A stretch of DNA of 64,000 nucleotides from Zoogloeaceae bacterium (lineage in GTDB: Bacteria > Pseudomonadota > Gammaproteobacteria > Burkholderiales > Rhodocyclaceae). The stretch spans positions 310,001 to 374,000 of the forward strand of contig JACKLZ010000003.1 of assembly GCA_024235675.1 (NCBI GenBank), in the 5' to 3' direction. The position numbers and the translations under genes were made by a program. The notes beneath the pieces are model-generated. The model was not told the origin of the DNA, searched no databases, and saw nothing but the letters and a program-made list of their open reading frames with translations. Shown piece after piece: positions 33,569 through 43,954 of the stretch (position 1 is its first letter; every line of letters begins with the position of its first letter).

Positions 33569-34429
33569 GTGCTTGCTCAGGTTTTGTTCCGCCTTCTTGC
33601 TGCCTTGCCGCTCTCGCTCGTGCATCGTCTCGGTGCGCTGGTCGGGTGGCTGAGCTATGCGCTGTCGCCCAAGTATCGTGCCCGCCTGAAGGGCAACCTG
33701 GCGCAGGCGATGGGGCCTGCGGCGAAGCGGCTTCGTGCCAGCGTGATCGCCGAATCCGGCAAGCAGGCGCTGGAGTTGCCGTGGATTTTGTTGCGTTCGC
33801 ATGCCGAGGTGGTGGCCAAGGTGGTGCAGGTCAGTGGCTGGGAGCTGGTCGAGGCCGCCAAGGCCGACGGCGCCGGCATGCTGTTTCTGGTGCCGCATCT
33901 GGGCGGCTTCGAGGCCACGGCCCAGTACTACGCGTCGCGCGGCAAGATGACCGTGCTGTATCGCCCCCCCAATTTCGCCGAACTGATGCCGCTGATCACC
34001 GCCGGCCGTCAGCGCGGTGGCATGAGCATCGCGCCGGCGGAGATGCGCGGCGTGCGCAAGCTGATCAAGGCGCTGCGCAGCGGCGAGGCGATCGGCATGC
34101 TGCCCGACCAGACCCCCGATGTGGGCGAGGGCATGTGGGCGCCCTTCTTCGACCGCCCGGCGTGGACCATGACGCTGGCTGCGCGGCTCAGTGAAGTCAA
34201 GGGCGTGCGGGTGATCTGCTGCTGGGCCGAGCGGCTGCCGGGTGGCCGTGGCTACCACATTCGTTTTCAGGCGCCGACCGAACCCATCGAAGGCGACACC
34301 GCCGCCCGCGTGGCGGCGATCAACCGGCAGATGGAGGCAATGATCCGCGCCTGTCCGACGCAATACCTGTGGGGCTATCACCGCTACAAGCGCCCGTCGA
34401 AAGTACCGCCGCCGGAGGGTGGGGCATGA
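33569..34429 (+). CDS. lysophospholipid/lipid A acyltransferase LpxL-family, first copy
   Basis: The protein has 286 residues, starting at GTG. It has an N-terminal hydrophobic helix and the HTRB/LpxL acyltransferase domain; the catalytic H-x4-E motif is in LVPHLGGFEATAQYY, and MLPDQTPDVGEGMWAPFFDRPA is also typical. It should add a secondary acyl chain to Kdo2-lipid IVA at the inner membrane, using acyl-ACP. A second paralogue follows with an ATGA overlap, so the pair is co-translated, presumably for two different acyl positions. Confidence 0.9.
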   Translation: MLAQVLFRLLAALPLSLVHRLGALVGWLSYALSPKYRARLKGNLAQAMGPAAKRLRASVIAESGKQALELPWILLRSHAEVVAKVVQVSGWELVEAAKADGAGMLFLVPHLGGFEATAQYYASRGKMTVLYRPPNFAELMPLITAGRQRGGMSIAPAEMRGVRKLIKALRSGEAIGMLPDQTPDVGEGMWAPFFDRPAWTMTLAARLSEVKGVRVICCWAERLPGGRGYHIRFQAPTEPIEGDTAARVAAINRQMEAMIRACPTQYLWGYHRYKRPSKVPPPEGGA

Positions 34430-35298
34430 GCCGTTTGCTGGTCGCTCTGCTGTGGCTGTTGCACTGGTTGCCGCTGGCGGTGCTGGCGCCCTTGGGCGAG
34501 GCGCTGGGCCTGCTGCTCTATCGCGTGGTGAGCGCGCGCCGCAAGGTGGTGCTGACCAATCTGCGGCATTGCTTTCCGGAGTGGACGGAAGGTGAGTGCC
34601 AGCAGGTGGCACGGAAGCACTTCCGCTTGCTGGGGCGAAGCCTGTTTGAGCGCGGCTTGCTGTGGTGGGCGCCGCGCGAGCGCCTGGAGCGCATCATTCG
34701 CATCACCGGCACCGAGCGCGTGCAGGCCCTGCTCGATGCCGGTACGCCGGTGATCCTGATGGCGCCGCATTTTGTCGGCCTCGACATGGGTGGCACGCGG
34801 GTGACCATGGCCTTCGATATCGTCAGCATCTACGCCCGTCAGAGTGACAAGGTGATCGACCGCTGGCTCTACCACGGCCGCAGCCGTTTCGGCGACCAGC
34901 GCCTGCTGCCACGCGACGAGAGCATTCGCAGCACCGTGCGGGCGATGAAGGCCGGCCGGCCGTTCTACTACCTGCCGGACATGGATCACGGGCGCAAGGA
35001 GTCGATCTTCGTGCCCTTCTTCGGCATTGCCACGGCGACCATCACCGGCCTGCCGCGCTTTGCGCGCATGGCGGGTGCGGCGGTCGTGCCTTGCCAGACG
35101 CGCATGCTGCCCGGCGGCGCGGGCTACGAGGTGACACTGGGCGAGCCCTGGACCGACTACCCCTCGGGCGATGTCGCCGCCGATGTGACGCGCATGAACG
35201 CCGAGATCGAGCGCATGGTGCTGGCGGCGCCCGAGCAGTACTACTGGGTGCACCGCCGCTTCAAGACCCGGCCCGAGGGCGAGCGACGCTTTTACTGA
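34426..35298 (+). CDS. lipid A biosynthesis acyltransferase LpxL-family, second copy
   Basis: The protein has 290 residues. An N-terminal hydrophobic segment is followed by RKVVLTNLRHCFPEWTE and the catalytic H-x4-D motif in MAPHFVGLDMGGTRV; YYLPDMDHGRKESIFVPFFG and the C-terminal YYWVHRRFKTRPEGE are typical LpxL features. Its ATG overlaps the TGA of the first copy. The two proteins diverge clearly (H-x4-D against H-x4-E), so they probably acylate different positions of lipid A. Confidence 0.92.
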   Translation: MSRLLVALLWLLHWLPLAVLAPLGEALGLLLYRVVSARRKVVLTNLRHCFPEWTEGECQQVARKHFRLLGRSLFERGLLWWAPRERLERIIRITGTERVQALLDAGTPVILMAPHFVGLDMGGTRVTMAFDIVSIYARQSDKVIDRWLYHGRSRFGDQRLLPRDESIRSTVRAMKAGRPFYYLPDMDHGRKESIFVPFFGIATATITGLPRFARMAGAAVVPCQTRMLPGGAGYEVTLGEPWTDYPSGDVAADVTRMNAEIERMVLAAPEQYYWVHRRFKTRPEGERRFY

Positions 35299-35528
35299 GT
35301 GTCGTCGTCGGCGGCCAGCCGCGCGAACACCAGCGGGAAGGCGCCGCTGCCCGCCAGCGCAATGCCCGACACCAGCATCACGATGCCGGCACCGTCCGTG
35401 GCCAGCAGCGGATGCCAGTCGGCGCCGACGCCAGTCATCAATAGCAGGCCAAACACCGTGCACAGCGCGCCGCACACCAGCAGCAGCCAGGCGAACAGTG
35501 GCGGCGATTTGTGTTGGGGTGCGTTCAT
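35292..35528 (-). CDS. small two-helix membrane protein
   Basis: The protein has 78 residues with two hydrophobic helices (about 12-30 and 43-65). It starts MNAPQHKSPPLF; the frame extends upstream but overlaps tyrR. Its end overlaps the convergent lpxL gene by 7 bases, and its start is one base from the tyrR stop, so it is probably co-transcribed with tyrR. No known family. Confidence 0.6.
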   Translation of the reverse strand: MNAPQHKSPPLFAWLLLVCGALCTVFGLLLMTGVGADWHPLLATDGAGIVMLVSGIALAGSGAFPLVFARLAADDDTQ

Positions 35529-35529
35529 G

Positions 35530-37083
<1,554 letters not shown>

Positions 37084-37096
37084 GGTCTGATTTAAG

Positions 37097-37114
37097 TGTA
37101 AACGAAAGGCTACA
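37097..37114. promoter_or_regulatory. TyrR-like box 1
   Basis: TGTAAA-N6-GCTACA, matching TGTAAA-N6-TTTACA in 10 of 12 positions. It is 14 bases from the tyrR start and overlaps the likely tyrR promoter. Confidence 0.6.
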
Positions 37115-37115
37115 G

Positions 37116-37133
37116 TGTAACTATTTGTTTACG
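37116..37133. promoter_or_regulatory. TyrR-like box 2
   Basis: TGTAAC-N6-TTTACG, 10 of 12 consensus positions, immediately beside box 1, so cooperative binding near the tyrR promoter is plausible. Confidence 0.65.
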
Positions 37134-37197
37134 GCTTTCACAAGCCGCTGATTTTACGTACGAATTTGACGAAATTTGCCGCAACGGCAGGGCGCGA

Positions 37198-37215
37198 TGT
37201 AACGATATGTTTACA
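37198..37215. promoter_or_regulatory. TyrR-like box 3
   Basis: TGTAAC-N6-TTTACA, 11 of 12 consensus positions. It lies about 100 bases upstream of the predicted sigma-54 start of the Lrp gene, an enhancer-like distance. Confidence 0.75.
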
Positions 37216-37279
37216 GTCGCGCCGCACGGGCAATCAGTTAATGCCTCTGGAGACCAGTAAAGCCGGCGTTTTTTGCGTG

Positions 37280-37294
37280 TGGCACGACGCTTGC
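37280..37294 (+). promoter_or_regulatory. sigma-54 promoter upstream of the Lrp gene
   Basis: TGGCACG-N4-TTGC, with the invariant GG (37281-37282) and GC (37293-37294) separated by exactly 10 bases. The start is expected near 37305, 46 bases before the Lrp ATG. Confidence 0.8.
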
Positions 37295-37351
37295 GTAGGA
37301 CCTGCCCTTGCCAAGCCGGAACTCACCGGATCGCAGGGAGGAGACCCCGAC

Positions 37352-37810
37352 ATGAAGATCGATCGTGTTCAACGACAGTTGCTCAGCGAGCTGCAGCTCA
37401 ATGCACGTGTCAGCAACCAGGAGTTGGCAGATCGCGTCGGTTTGTCGGTGTCGCCGTGCTGGCGCCGGGTGCGCGATCTGGAAACCTCCGGGCTGATCAA
37501 GCGTTACGTCGCGGTGCTGGATCGGCGCAAGCTTGGCCTCGGCACCTGCGTGCTGGTCAATCTGCAGCTCAAGACGCACGATGCGCGGGTGACCGATCAA
37601 GTGGAGCGACACATCCACTCACGGCGCGAGATCGTTGAGTGCTACGCCTTGTCGGGCGACAGCGATTACATGCTCAAGGTCTTCCTGCCGGACGTCGAGA
37701 GCTACGCCATGTTCATGCACAACTTTTTGCTCAAACTGCCCGAGGTGGCGACGGTGCGCTCCGTCGTCGCGCTGCGCGAGGTCAAGCACGACACCGCCTT
37801 GCCCATTTGA
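37352..37810 (+). CDS. Lrp/AsnC family regulator beside tyrR
   Basis: The protein has 152 residues. The HTH (RVSNQELADRVGLSVSPCWRRV) is followed by a RAM domain (GTCVLVNLQLKTHDARVTDQ, CYALSGDSDYMLKVFLPDVES). The start at 37352 has GGGAGGAG upstream; an upstream frame lacks similarity. It is divergent from tyrR across a region with TyrR-like boxes and a sigma-54 promoter, so it may be expressed in response to aromatic amino acids. Its own targets are not visible; the next gene, dapF, is 84 bases downstream. Confidence 0.87.
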   Translation: MKIDRVQRQLLSELQLNARVSNQELADRVGLSVSPCWRRVRDLETSGLIKRYVAVLDRRKLGLGTCVLVNLQLKTHDARVTDQVERHIHSRREIVECYALSGDSDYMLKVFLPDVESYAMFMHNFLLKLPEVATVRSVVALREVKHDTALPI

Positions 37811-37894
37811 GGCGCCCGGCGGGCGTGAGCGAAGTGGACGCGCCCGCGCCGCTGCGGGACAATGCCATCCCAGTAGACATGGCGGGATGCGGCA

Positions 37895-38728
37895 ATGCGA
37901 CTGCGCTTTACCAAGATGCACGGGCTGGGCAACGACTTTGTCGTGCTCGACGCCACGCGTGCGCCTATCAACCTGACCCCCGAGCGGGTCCGCTTTCTGG
38001 CGGATCGCCACTTCGGCATCGGCTGCGATCAGCTGCTGGTGGTCGAAGCGCCGAGCCAGCCCGGCGTCGACTTCCGTTATCGCATCTTCAATGCCGATGG
38101 CGGCGAGGTCGAGCAATGCGGCAACGGCGCGCGCTGCTTTGTGCGCTTTGTGCACGACCGCGGCCTGACCGACAAAACCCATATCCGTGTTGAAACCCAG
38201 TCCGGCCTGATCGAACCCCGCCTCGAGCCGGACGGTCAGGTGACCGTCGACATGGGCGAGCCGCGCCTGGACCCGGAAGACATCCCCTTCGAGTCGGACA
38301 GCGACGCGGTCGTTCAGCCCTTGTCGCTGGGTGATGTGCGCGTCCTGATCACCGCGGTGAGCATGGGCAACCCGCACGCCGTGCAGGTGGTGGCCGATGT
38401 GGACACCGCGCCGGTGACCACCCTGGGGCCGGGTATCGAAACCCATGAACGCTTCCCCGCGCGGGTCAATGCCGGCTTCATGCAGATCGTGGATGAGCAT
38501 GCCATCCGTTTGCGGGTGTGGGAGCGCGGCGCCGGCGAGACGCTGGCCTGCGGCACCGGCGCCTGCGCGGCTGTAGTGGCCGGTATCTTGCGCGAGCTGC
38601 TGGTCAGCCCGGTGAAGGTCGAGACGCGCGGCGGCACATTGAACATTGCCTGGGACGGGCCGGGCACGCCGGTGCTGATGACCGGGCCGGCGGTGACGGT
38701 ATTCGAGGCCGAAATCGAACTGGATTAA
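37895..38728 (+). CDS. dapF: diaminopimelate epimerase
   Basis: The protein has 277 residues. It starts MRLRFTKMHGLGNDFVVLD and has the two catalytic Cys: one in NADGGEVEQCGNGARC and the other in LACGTGACAAVV. It interconverts LL- and meso-diaminopimelate for lysine and peptidoglycan. It is the first of the conserved dapF-DUF484-xerC cluster. Confidence 0.97.
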   Translation: MRLRFTKMHGLGNDFVVLDATRAPINLTPERVRFLADRHFGIGCDQLLVVEAPSQPGVDFRYRIFNADGGEVEQCGNGARCFVRFVHDRGLTDKTHIRVETQSGLIEPRLEPDGQVTVDMGEPRLDPEDIPFESDSDAVVQPLSLGDVRVLITAVSMGNPHAVQVVADVDTAPVTTLGPGIETHERFPARVNAGFMQIVDEHAIRLRVWERGAGETLACGTGACAAVVAGILRELLVSPVKVETRGGTLNIAWDGPGTPVLMTGPAVTVFEAEIELD

Positions 38729-38762
38729 ACGCGTCGCGACGGGCGCCAGGAGACATGCGTAG

Positions 38763-39413
38763 ATGAAGACCGATGACATCGTCCAGTTTCTCAAGGACAA
38801 CCCCGATTTCTTCGAACAGAACGGCGAGCTGCTCGATTCGCTCACCGTCGCGCATCCGCATAACGGGCAGGCCATTTCGCTGGCCGAGCGACAGTTGCAC
38901 GCGCTGCGCGAAAAAATCCGCCAGCTCGAAGTCAAACTCACCGAGCTGATCCGCTTCGGCGAAGAGAACGACGAAATCAGCGAGAAGGTGCACCGCATGG
39001 TGCTGGCGCTGCTCGATGCCGACAGCTTCGAGGCGGTGCGCGACGCCGTCTTCAGCCATCTGCGCGAAGACTTCTCGGTGCCGCATGTAGCCATCCGTAT
39101 CTGGAACAGCGTGCTGCGCCGCGACACCGCGGAGTTCACCCCGGTCTCCGAAGACATCCGCTTTTTTGCCGGCGACATGCGCCGCCCCTTCTGCGGTAGC
39201 CCCGCCCATGTCGAAATCACCGACTGGTTTGGCGAAGCTGCCCCGCATGTGCGCTCCGTCGCCCTGGTGCCGCTCAAGCAGGACGGCCGCCTGCTGGGCT
39301 TGCTGGCCATGGGCAGCGAAGACCCCGAGCGCTTCTACGCCGAAATGGGCACCCTGTATGTGAGCCGTATCGGCGAGATGGTCAGCGCCGCGGTTCAGCG
39401 TCGTCTGGGCTGA
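38763..39413 (+). CDS. DUF484 family protein
   Basis: The protein has 216 residues. The N-terminus (DDIVQFLKDNPDFFEQNGELLDSL in pieces) and the GAF-like C-terminal half are the DUF484 signature. The function is unknown, but the gene is conserved between dapF and xerC in many proteobacteria. It is separated from xerC by a single base after its stop. Confidence 0.9.
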   Translation: MKTDDIVQFLKDNPDFFEQNGELLDSLTVAHPHNGQAISLAERQLHALREKIRQLEVKLTELIRFGEENDEISEKVHRMVLALLDADSFEAVRDAVFSHLREDFSVPHVAIRIWNSVLRRDTAEFTPVSEDIRFFAGDMRRPFCGSPAHVEITDWFGEAAPHVRSVALVPLKQDGRLLGLLAMGSEDPERFYAEMGTLYVSRIGEMVSAAVQRRLG

Positions 39414-39414
39414 C

Positions 39415-40332
39415 ATGGCCGAGGGGGGCGTGGCCTCGTCCTTCGATCCGCTGATCGACGCTTACCTCGCCTATCTCGCCAGCCAGCGTCGCGCCAGCGC
39501 GCATACGCTCACCAGCTATCGCCGGGAGTTGCGCAAGCTCGTCGAGCTGGCCGGCGACGCCACCCCTGACAGCATCACCACCGCGCAGATCCGCCGCTTT
39601 GCCGCCCGCCTGCATGGCGACGGCTTGTCGCCGCGCTCGGTGGCGCGGGCCTTGTCGGCCTGGCGGGGTTTTTTCCGCTGGCGGGTGCGCCACCATGGCG
39701 CCGCCGACAACCCCGCCGAGGGCGTGCGCCCGCCGCGCGCGCCGCGAACCCTGCCCAAGAACCTCAGCCCCGACGCCATGGTCGGTCTGCTCAATGCGCC
39801 GCCCGACGATCCGCTGGAAGTGCGCGACCACGCCATGTTCGAGCTGCTCTACAGCGCCGGCCTGCGCCTGGCCGAGCTGCTGTCGCTGGATGTGGACCGC
39901 GGGGTGGATGTGGCGGCCGGCGAAGTCACCGTGACCGGCAAGCGCGGCAAGACGCGCATCGTCCCGGTCGGCCGTGCCGCACTGGCCGCGCTCGATGCCT
40001 GGCTGGCGGTGCGCGGCGGTTTCGCCCCGGCGCACGAGAAAGCCCTGTTTGTCACGCGAGGGGGCACGCGCCCGTCGCAGGCGGCAGTGCGCAGCCGGCT
40101 CGACCGCTGGGCCAAATTGCATGGCGACGGCACGCATGTCCATCCGCACATGCTGCGCCACAGCTTTGCCAGCCATGTGCTGCAATCGAGCGGCGATTTG
40201 CGCGCCGTGCAGGAAATGCTCGGCCACGCCAGCATCCGCAGCACGCAGGTGTATACCCATCTCGATTTTCAGCATCTGGCCAAGGTGTATGACGCGGCGC
40301 ATCCGCGGGCGAAGAAGCCCGGCAAAGGCTAG
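39415..40332 (+). CDS. xerC: site-specific tyrosine recombinase XerC
   Basis: The protein has 305 residues. An N-terminal SAM-like core-binding domain (IDAYLAYLASQRRASAHTL) precedes the catalytic domain with Arg in YSAGLRLAELLSL, H-x-x-R in HPHMLRHSFASH, His in LGHASIRSTQ and the Tyr nucleophile in VYTHLDF. With XerD it resolves chromosome dimers at dif. It ends the dapF-DUF484-xerC operon. No attachment sites or cargo are near, so it is the housekeeping recombinase and not an integrase. Confidence 0.95.
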   Translation: MAEGGVASSFDPLIDAYLAYLASQRRASAHTLTSYRRELRKLVELAGDATPDSITTAQIRRFAARLHGDGLSPRSVARALSAWRGFFRWRVRHHGAADNPAEGVRPPRAPRTLPKNLSPDAMVGLLNAPPDDPLEVRDHAMFELLYSAGLRLAELLSLDVDRGVDVAAGEVTVTGKRGKTRIVPVGRAALAALDAWLAVRGGFAPAHEKALFVTRGGTRPSQAAVRSRLDRWAKLHGDGTHVHPHMLRHSFASHVLQSSGDLRAVQEMLGHASIRSTQVYTHLDFQHLAKVYDAAHPRAKKPGKG

Positions 40333-40334
40333 GC

Positions 40335-40859
40335 TCAAGGCCTGGGCGGCGGCGTGCGGGGCGCGTGGCGCGCCATCAGTGTGAAGAAGCGCGCATAGAA
40401 TTCCGGGTCGCTGACCGTCTGGGCGCCGACCTTGATCAGCGAATCGGTACTCGAACTCCAGGGCAGCGAGATCGATCCCAGGCGCGAGACGCTGAGGCCT
40501 GCGCTCGACGCGCTTTCCTTCAGTTCGTAATAGGTTTCCACCGCGTTGGCGTAGGCCGTACTCCGCCCGCGTCCGCCGCTGGCGCAGACCACGGTGAAGC
40601 TCAGCTCCAGATGTTCGTCGTCGTCGGGCTGGAAGGTCTTCATGGCATCGATGGCGTCGGCCTTGGCCGAATGGATGGCATAGCCCTGGCTGAGCAACGC
40701 CAGCCGCGCCGCCTCGCAGGTGGCGCCGGACGTGGTGTCGAAGTGCGCCACATAGGGCGAGTTCGACGAAAAGCGCTCGTCGTCATAAACGCTCGGGCCG
40801 CCGCAGGCCGACAGCCCGGCCAGCGATGCCGCCATCAGGCAGATGCTTGGCGTATTCAT
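40335..40859 (-). CDS. DUF2242 domain-containing lipoprotein
   Basis: The protein has 174 residues. The lipobox LSAC (Cys at about residue 19) marks it as a lipoprotein, followed by YDDERFSSNSPYVAHFDTT and CEAARLALLSQGYAI, the DUF2242 signature. The function is unknown. The start at 40859 follows GAGGAGG. It converges on xerC with a two-base gap. Confidence 0.85.
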   Translation of the reverse strand: MNTPSICLMAASLAGLSACGGPSVYDDERFSSNSPYVAHFDTTSGATCEAARLALLSQGYAIHSAKADAIDAMKTFQPDDDEHLELSFTVVCASGGRGRSTAYANAVETYYELKESASSAGLSVSRLGSISLPWSSSTDSLIKVGAQTVSDPEFYARFFTLMARHAPRTPPPRP

Positions 40860-41176
40860 GCGCCCTCCTCGCAAGCACGGGGGTGATAGTTTCATTTTAT
40901 GTCGACCCGAGGGGCGGTGCTGCCAAGGAATGCGCGCTGGCCGTGTATTGCGAGCGAGTGGGCTGCGGGCTGTCACTAACGCGGGCAGGAAAAGAGGCTT
41001 CGCCAGTGTGGGCCCGCAAGGCGAGTGCCGTTGGGTGGCCTGCCACCGACCCTCGTTGTTCGGGACAACAAGTGTGCGGTGGGCAGCGGAGCCGAGCGCA
41101 TCGGCGGTGCAGACTAACTGGTCACAACCCGCCCCCCCGCGTACACTCGCAGGCTTTCGACCCTCACATCCGACTC
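40860..41176. other. intergenic region with a degenerate repeat
   Basis: No gene is seen. The left end holds the ribosome binding site and promoter of the DUF2242 gene. Around 41078-41096 GGTGGGCAGCGGAGCCGAG resembles the reverse complement of the GGTCAGCTTCGCTGCCCACC block of the palindromic repeats near 26.4 kb. The rlmI promoter must lie toward the right end; no clear -35/-10 was identified. Confidence 0.4.
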
Positions 41177-42364
41177 ATGGCCCAGCTCATTCTCAAAAGC
41201 GGCAAGGATCGCGCCTTGCTGCGCCGTCATCCCTGGATTTACGACTCTGCCGTGGCGCAGCTTGACGGCCGCGCCCGACCGGGCGATACCGTCACGGTGC
41301 TGGCCGATAGTGGCAAGGTGCTGGGCAAGGCGGCGTGGTCGCCAGAGTCCAAGATCCGGGCGCGGATGTGGACCTTCGACCCCGATGAAACGGTCGACCA
41401 CGCCTTCTTCAAGCGCGCGGTCGCCGCGTCGGTGGCGCGCCGCCAGACGCACCCGGCGCTGGCGGGGCAGGAGGGATTACGCCTGATCCATGGCGAGTCC
41501 GACGGCCTGCCTGGCGTGGTGGTGGATCGTTACGGCCCGGTGGTGGTGATGCAGCTGACCAGCGCGGGCGCTGACAAGTGGCGCGATGCGATCGTGGCGG
41601 CGCTGGTGCAGGCGACGGGTTGTGAGGCGGTGTACGAGCGCTCCGACTCCGACGTGCGTGGCCGTGAGGGGCTGGAGCCGGTGACCGGCTGTGTGTACGG
41701 CGAGCTGCCGGCAGATCTGTCGATTGTTGAACACGGCGTGCGCATGGCGGTGGACGTGGTCGGCGGCCACAAGACCGGCTTCTACCTTGACCAACGCGAC
41801 AACCGCCGCCTGACCGGTGAGCTGGCGGCGGGACGGCGGGTGCTCAACTGTTTTTGCTACACCGGCGGCTTTTCGCTGCAGGCGCTGGCGGGTGGGGCGA
41901 GTTCGACGCTGTCGATTGATTCCTCCGGTCCGGCGCTGGTGACGGCGGCGGCCAATCTGGCGATGAATCCGCAGCTTGACGCCAGCCGCGCCGAGTGGCG
42001 CGAGGCCGATGTGTTTGCCGCACTGCGCGAGTTGCGCGAGGCGGGCGAGCGTTTCGACATGATCATTCTCGATCCGCCCAAGTTTGCGCCCTCGGCAGCG
42101 CATGCGGAGCGCGCCGCGCGTGCCTATAAAGACATCAACATGTATGGCTTCCGTCTGCTGAATCCCGGCGGCTTGCTGATGACGTACTCGTGCTCGGGCG
42201 GTATCGGCATCGAGCTGTTCCACAAGATCATCGCGGGCGCTGCGTCGGATGCCGGGGTGGATGGCCGCATTCTGCATCGCCTGGGTGCGGCACCAGACCA
42301 TCCGGTCGGCTTGTCGGTGCCTGAGGGCGAGTATCTGAAAGGCTTGACCTGCCAGGTGGGTTAG
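41177..42364 (+). CDS. rlmI: 23S rRNA m5C1962 methyltransferase RlmI
   Basis: The protein has 395 residues. An N-terminal PUA domain (AQLILKSGKDRALLRRHPWI) precedes the EEHEE and Rossmann methyltransferase domains with NCFCYTGGFSLQALAGGA (SAM site) and ILDPPKFAPS (catalytic motif IV), and a later YSCSGG Cys. It methylates 23S rRNA C1962. The start at 41177 was chosen over a longer frame through the intergenic region. Confidence 0.93.
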   Translation: MAQLILKSGKDRALLRRHPWIYDSAVAQLDGRARPGDTVTVLADSGKVLGKAAWSPESKIRARMWTFDPDETVDHAFFKRAVAASVARRQTHPALAGQEGLRLIHGESDGLPGVVVDRYGPVVVMQLTSAGADKWRDAIVAALVQATGCEAVYERSDSDVRGREGLEPVTGCVYGELPADLSIVEHGVRMAVDVVGGHKTGFYLDQRDNRRLTGELAAGRRVLNCFCYTGGFSLQALAGGASSTLSIDSSGPALVTAAANLAMNPQLDASRAEWREADVFAALRELREAGERFDMIILDPPKFAPSAAHAERAARAYKDINMYGFRLLNPGGLLMTYSCSGGIGIELFHKIIAGAASDAGVDGRILHRLGAAPDHPVGLSVPEGEYLKGLTCQVG

Positions 42365-42509
42365 ACGCCGACCGTGTGCGCGTTACGTATTGCCACAGCC
42401 TTGGTGAGCGTGTGGCCGGGGGCGCGCCGGTATACTGGCGGGGAATAGATGGACTCATACCGAGACGTGTGTCGTCCAGTATCGGCTGAGTACGACAAAG
42501 GGGGATGTG

Positions 42510-43154
42510 ATGGAATACGAAATGTGGATGGTGGTTGTGGGCGTGGGGCTGGTGACGCTGGTGCTGGGCTTCATGCTTGGGCGCATCTTCAGTGGCAACA
42601 AGAGCCGCATGGTCGAACTGCAGATGGAGCTGGACCGCAAGCAGACCGAACTGACGGATTACAAGCAGGATGTCGAGGCGCATTTCGACAAGACTGCCTC
42701 GCTGTTCGTGTCCATGGCCGGCTCCTACAAGGATTTGTTCGATCACCTGTCCTCGGGCTCAGAGCGGATTTCGGCCGGGCCGGCGCGCAAGCGCTTCCGC
42801 GAGCGCGTGGATGCGATGCTGCTCGGTGAGGGCGCGGACACCAAGCAGTTGAGCAGCGGCGTCGCAGCCGCAGCGGTCGCCGGCGCGGCGCTGGCCGAGG
42901 CGGATGAGGCCGAGGACATTGAGGCCGCAGCGGCCGATGCCGAAGCCAGGCTGGCCGAGTCGGCAGACGACACCCCGGAGGCGACGGACACCCCGGATGC
43001 GACCAAGCCGATGGGCGAGGTCGCTGAGCGCGCGGCGGACGAAGCGCCCGTTGCGGACGCGGCTGAAGGCGCCGAGGAGGCCGCGACGGCGACCTTGCCG
43101 GAGCCGGATGCAGATACCCCCGAGCCGGACGCCGAGCGTCAGAAACCCAGCTGA
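42510..43154 (+). CDS. YhcB/ZapG family protein (DUF1043)
   Basis: The protein has 214 residues. An N-terminal membrane helix (about residues 4-24, MVVVGVGLVTLVLGFMLGRI) is followed by a coiled coil and the YhcB core (VEAHFDKTASLFVSMAGSYKDL). The rest is an unusually long acidic Ala/Glu/Asp-rich tail from about residue 110, compared with about 130 residues in E. coli YhcB. The family links to envelope growth and cell division. A GTG one codon earlier is an alternative start. Confidence 0.85.
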   Translation: MEYEMWMVVVGVGLVTLVLGFMLGRIFSGNKSRMVELQMELDRKQTELTDYKQDVEAHFDKTASLFVSMAGSYKDLFDHLSSGSERISAGPARKRFRERVDAMLLGEGADTKQLSSGVAAAAVAGAALAEADEAEDIEAAAADAEARLAESADDTPEATDTPDATKPMGEVAERAADEAPVADAAEGAEEAATATLPEPDADTPEPDAERQKPS

Positions 43155-43199
43155 AGACACAGGCCCGCCGTCCGGGCCGCGACCGACCGGGAGGCACGG

Positions 43200-43925
43200 A
43201 TGGCCTTTGCTTTTGAAGAACTCGATTTTCAGTCCACGCCGCTCGGTGACATCAGCCTGCGGCGGCGGGCCGAGCCGCGCCTGGCCGGGCGGATCGTGTA
43301 TGAGGTGAAGCTGAACGACGACTTTCTCATGTCGAGCCTGTTCACCGAGTCGGAAATCCAGCTCGCCCGGATGGGGTTGGCGGCGCTGGGCGGCGATGGG
43401 CTGGATGTGGTGGTTGGCGGATTGGGACTGGGCTATACCGCGGTCGAGGCGCTGGAGAATCCGGCGGTCCGCTCACTGACGGTGATTGATGTGATGGCCC
43501 CGGTCATCGACTGGCACCGGCGCGGCTTGGTGCCGCTGGGCCCGACGCTGACGGGTGACGCGCGCTGCGCACTGGTGCAGGGCGATTTCTTTGCTCGCGC
43601 GGCTGCGCCGGGCAATGGCTTCGGCGCCGGCACGCGCGATGCTCGGGTGCACGCGGTGCTGCTCGATATCGACCATTCGCCCAGCCACTGGCTCAATAGC
43701 GGCAACAGCCAGTTCTATACCGACGAGACCCTGACGAACCTGGCCGACAAGATCCATCCCGGCGGCATCTTCGCGCTATGGTCCAACGATCCGCCGGATG
43801 ATGCCTTCATGCAGTTGCTGGGGCGCGTGTTTGCGTCGAGCGAAGCGCATGTCGTGCCCTTCCCGAATTTCTACACCGGCGGCGAGTCGTCGTGTTCGGT
43901 GTATCTGGCGCGCACCCACGCCTGA
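43200..43925 (+). CDS. spermidine synthase-like SAM-binding protein
   Basis: The protein has 241 residues. It has the Rossmann motif VVVGGLGLGYTAVEAL, an acidic residue at the end of the next strand (TVIDVMAPVIDW) and a DIDHSPSHWL segment where spermidine synthases have their catalytic Asp; no polyamine-binding loop is clear. Such proteins are annotated as spermidine synthase-like and may methylate or transfer aminopropyl groups; the substrate is unknown. It is 45 bases downstream of the yhcB-like gene. Confidence 0.75.
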   Translation: MAFAFEELDFQSTPLGDISLRRRAEPRLAGRIVYEVKLNDDFLMSSLFTESEIQLARMGLAALGGDGLDVVVGGLGLGYTAVEALENPAVRSLTVIDVMAPVIDWHRRGLVPLGPTLTGDARCALVQGDFFARAAAPGNGFGAGTRDARVHAVLLDIDHSPSHWLNSGNSQFYTDETLTNLADKIHPGGIFALWSNDPPDDAFMQLLGRVFASSEAHVVPFPNFYTGGESSCSVYLARTHA

Positions 43926-43954
43926 ATTTAAGACCGTTTGCGTCTGGCCCTGGC

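Noticed and set aside
39415..40332. Integrase of a mobile element
   Set aside because: It sits in the conserved dapF-DUF484-xerC order and no attachment sites or cargo genes are seen.
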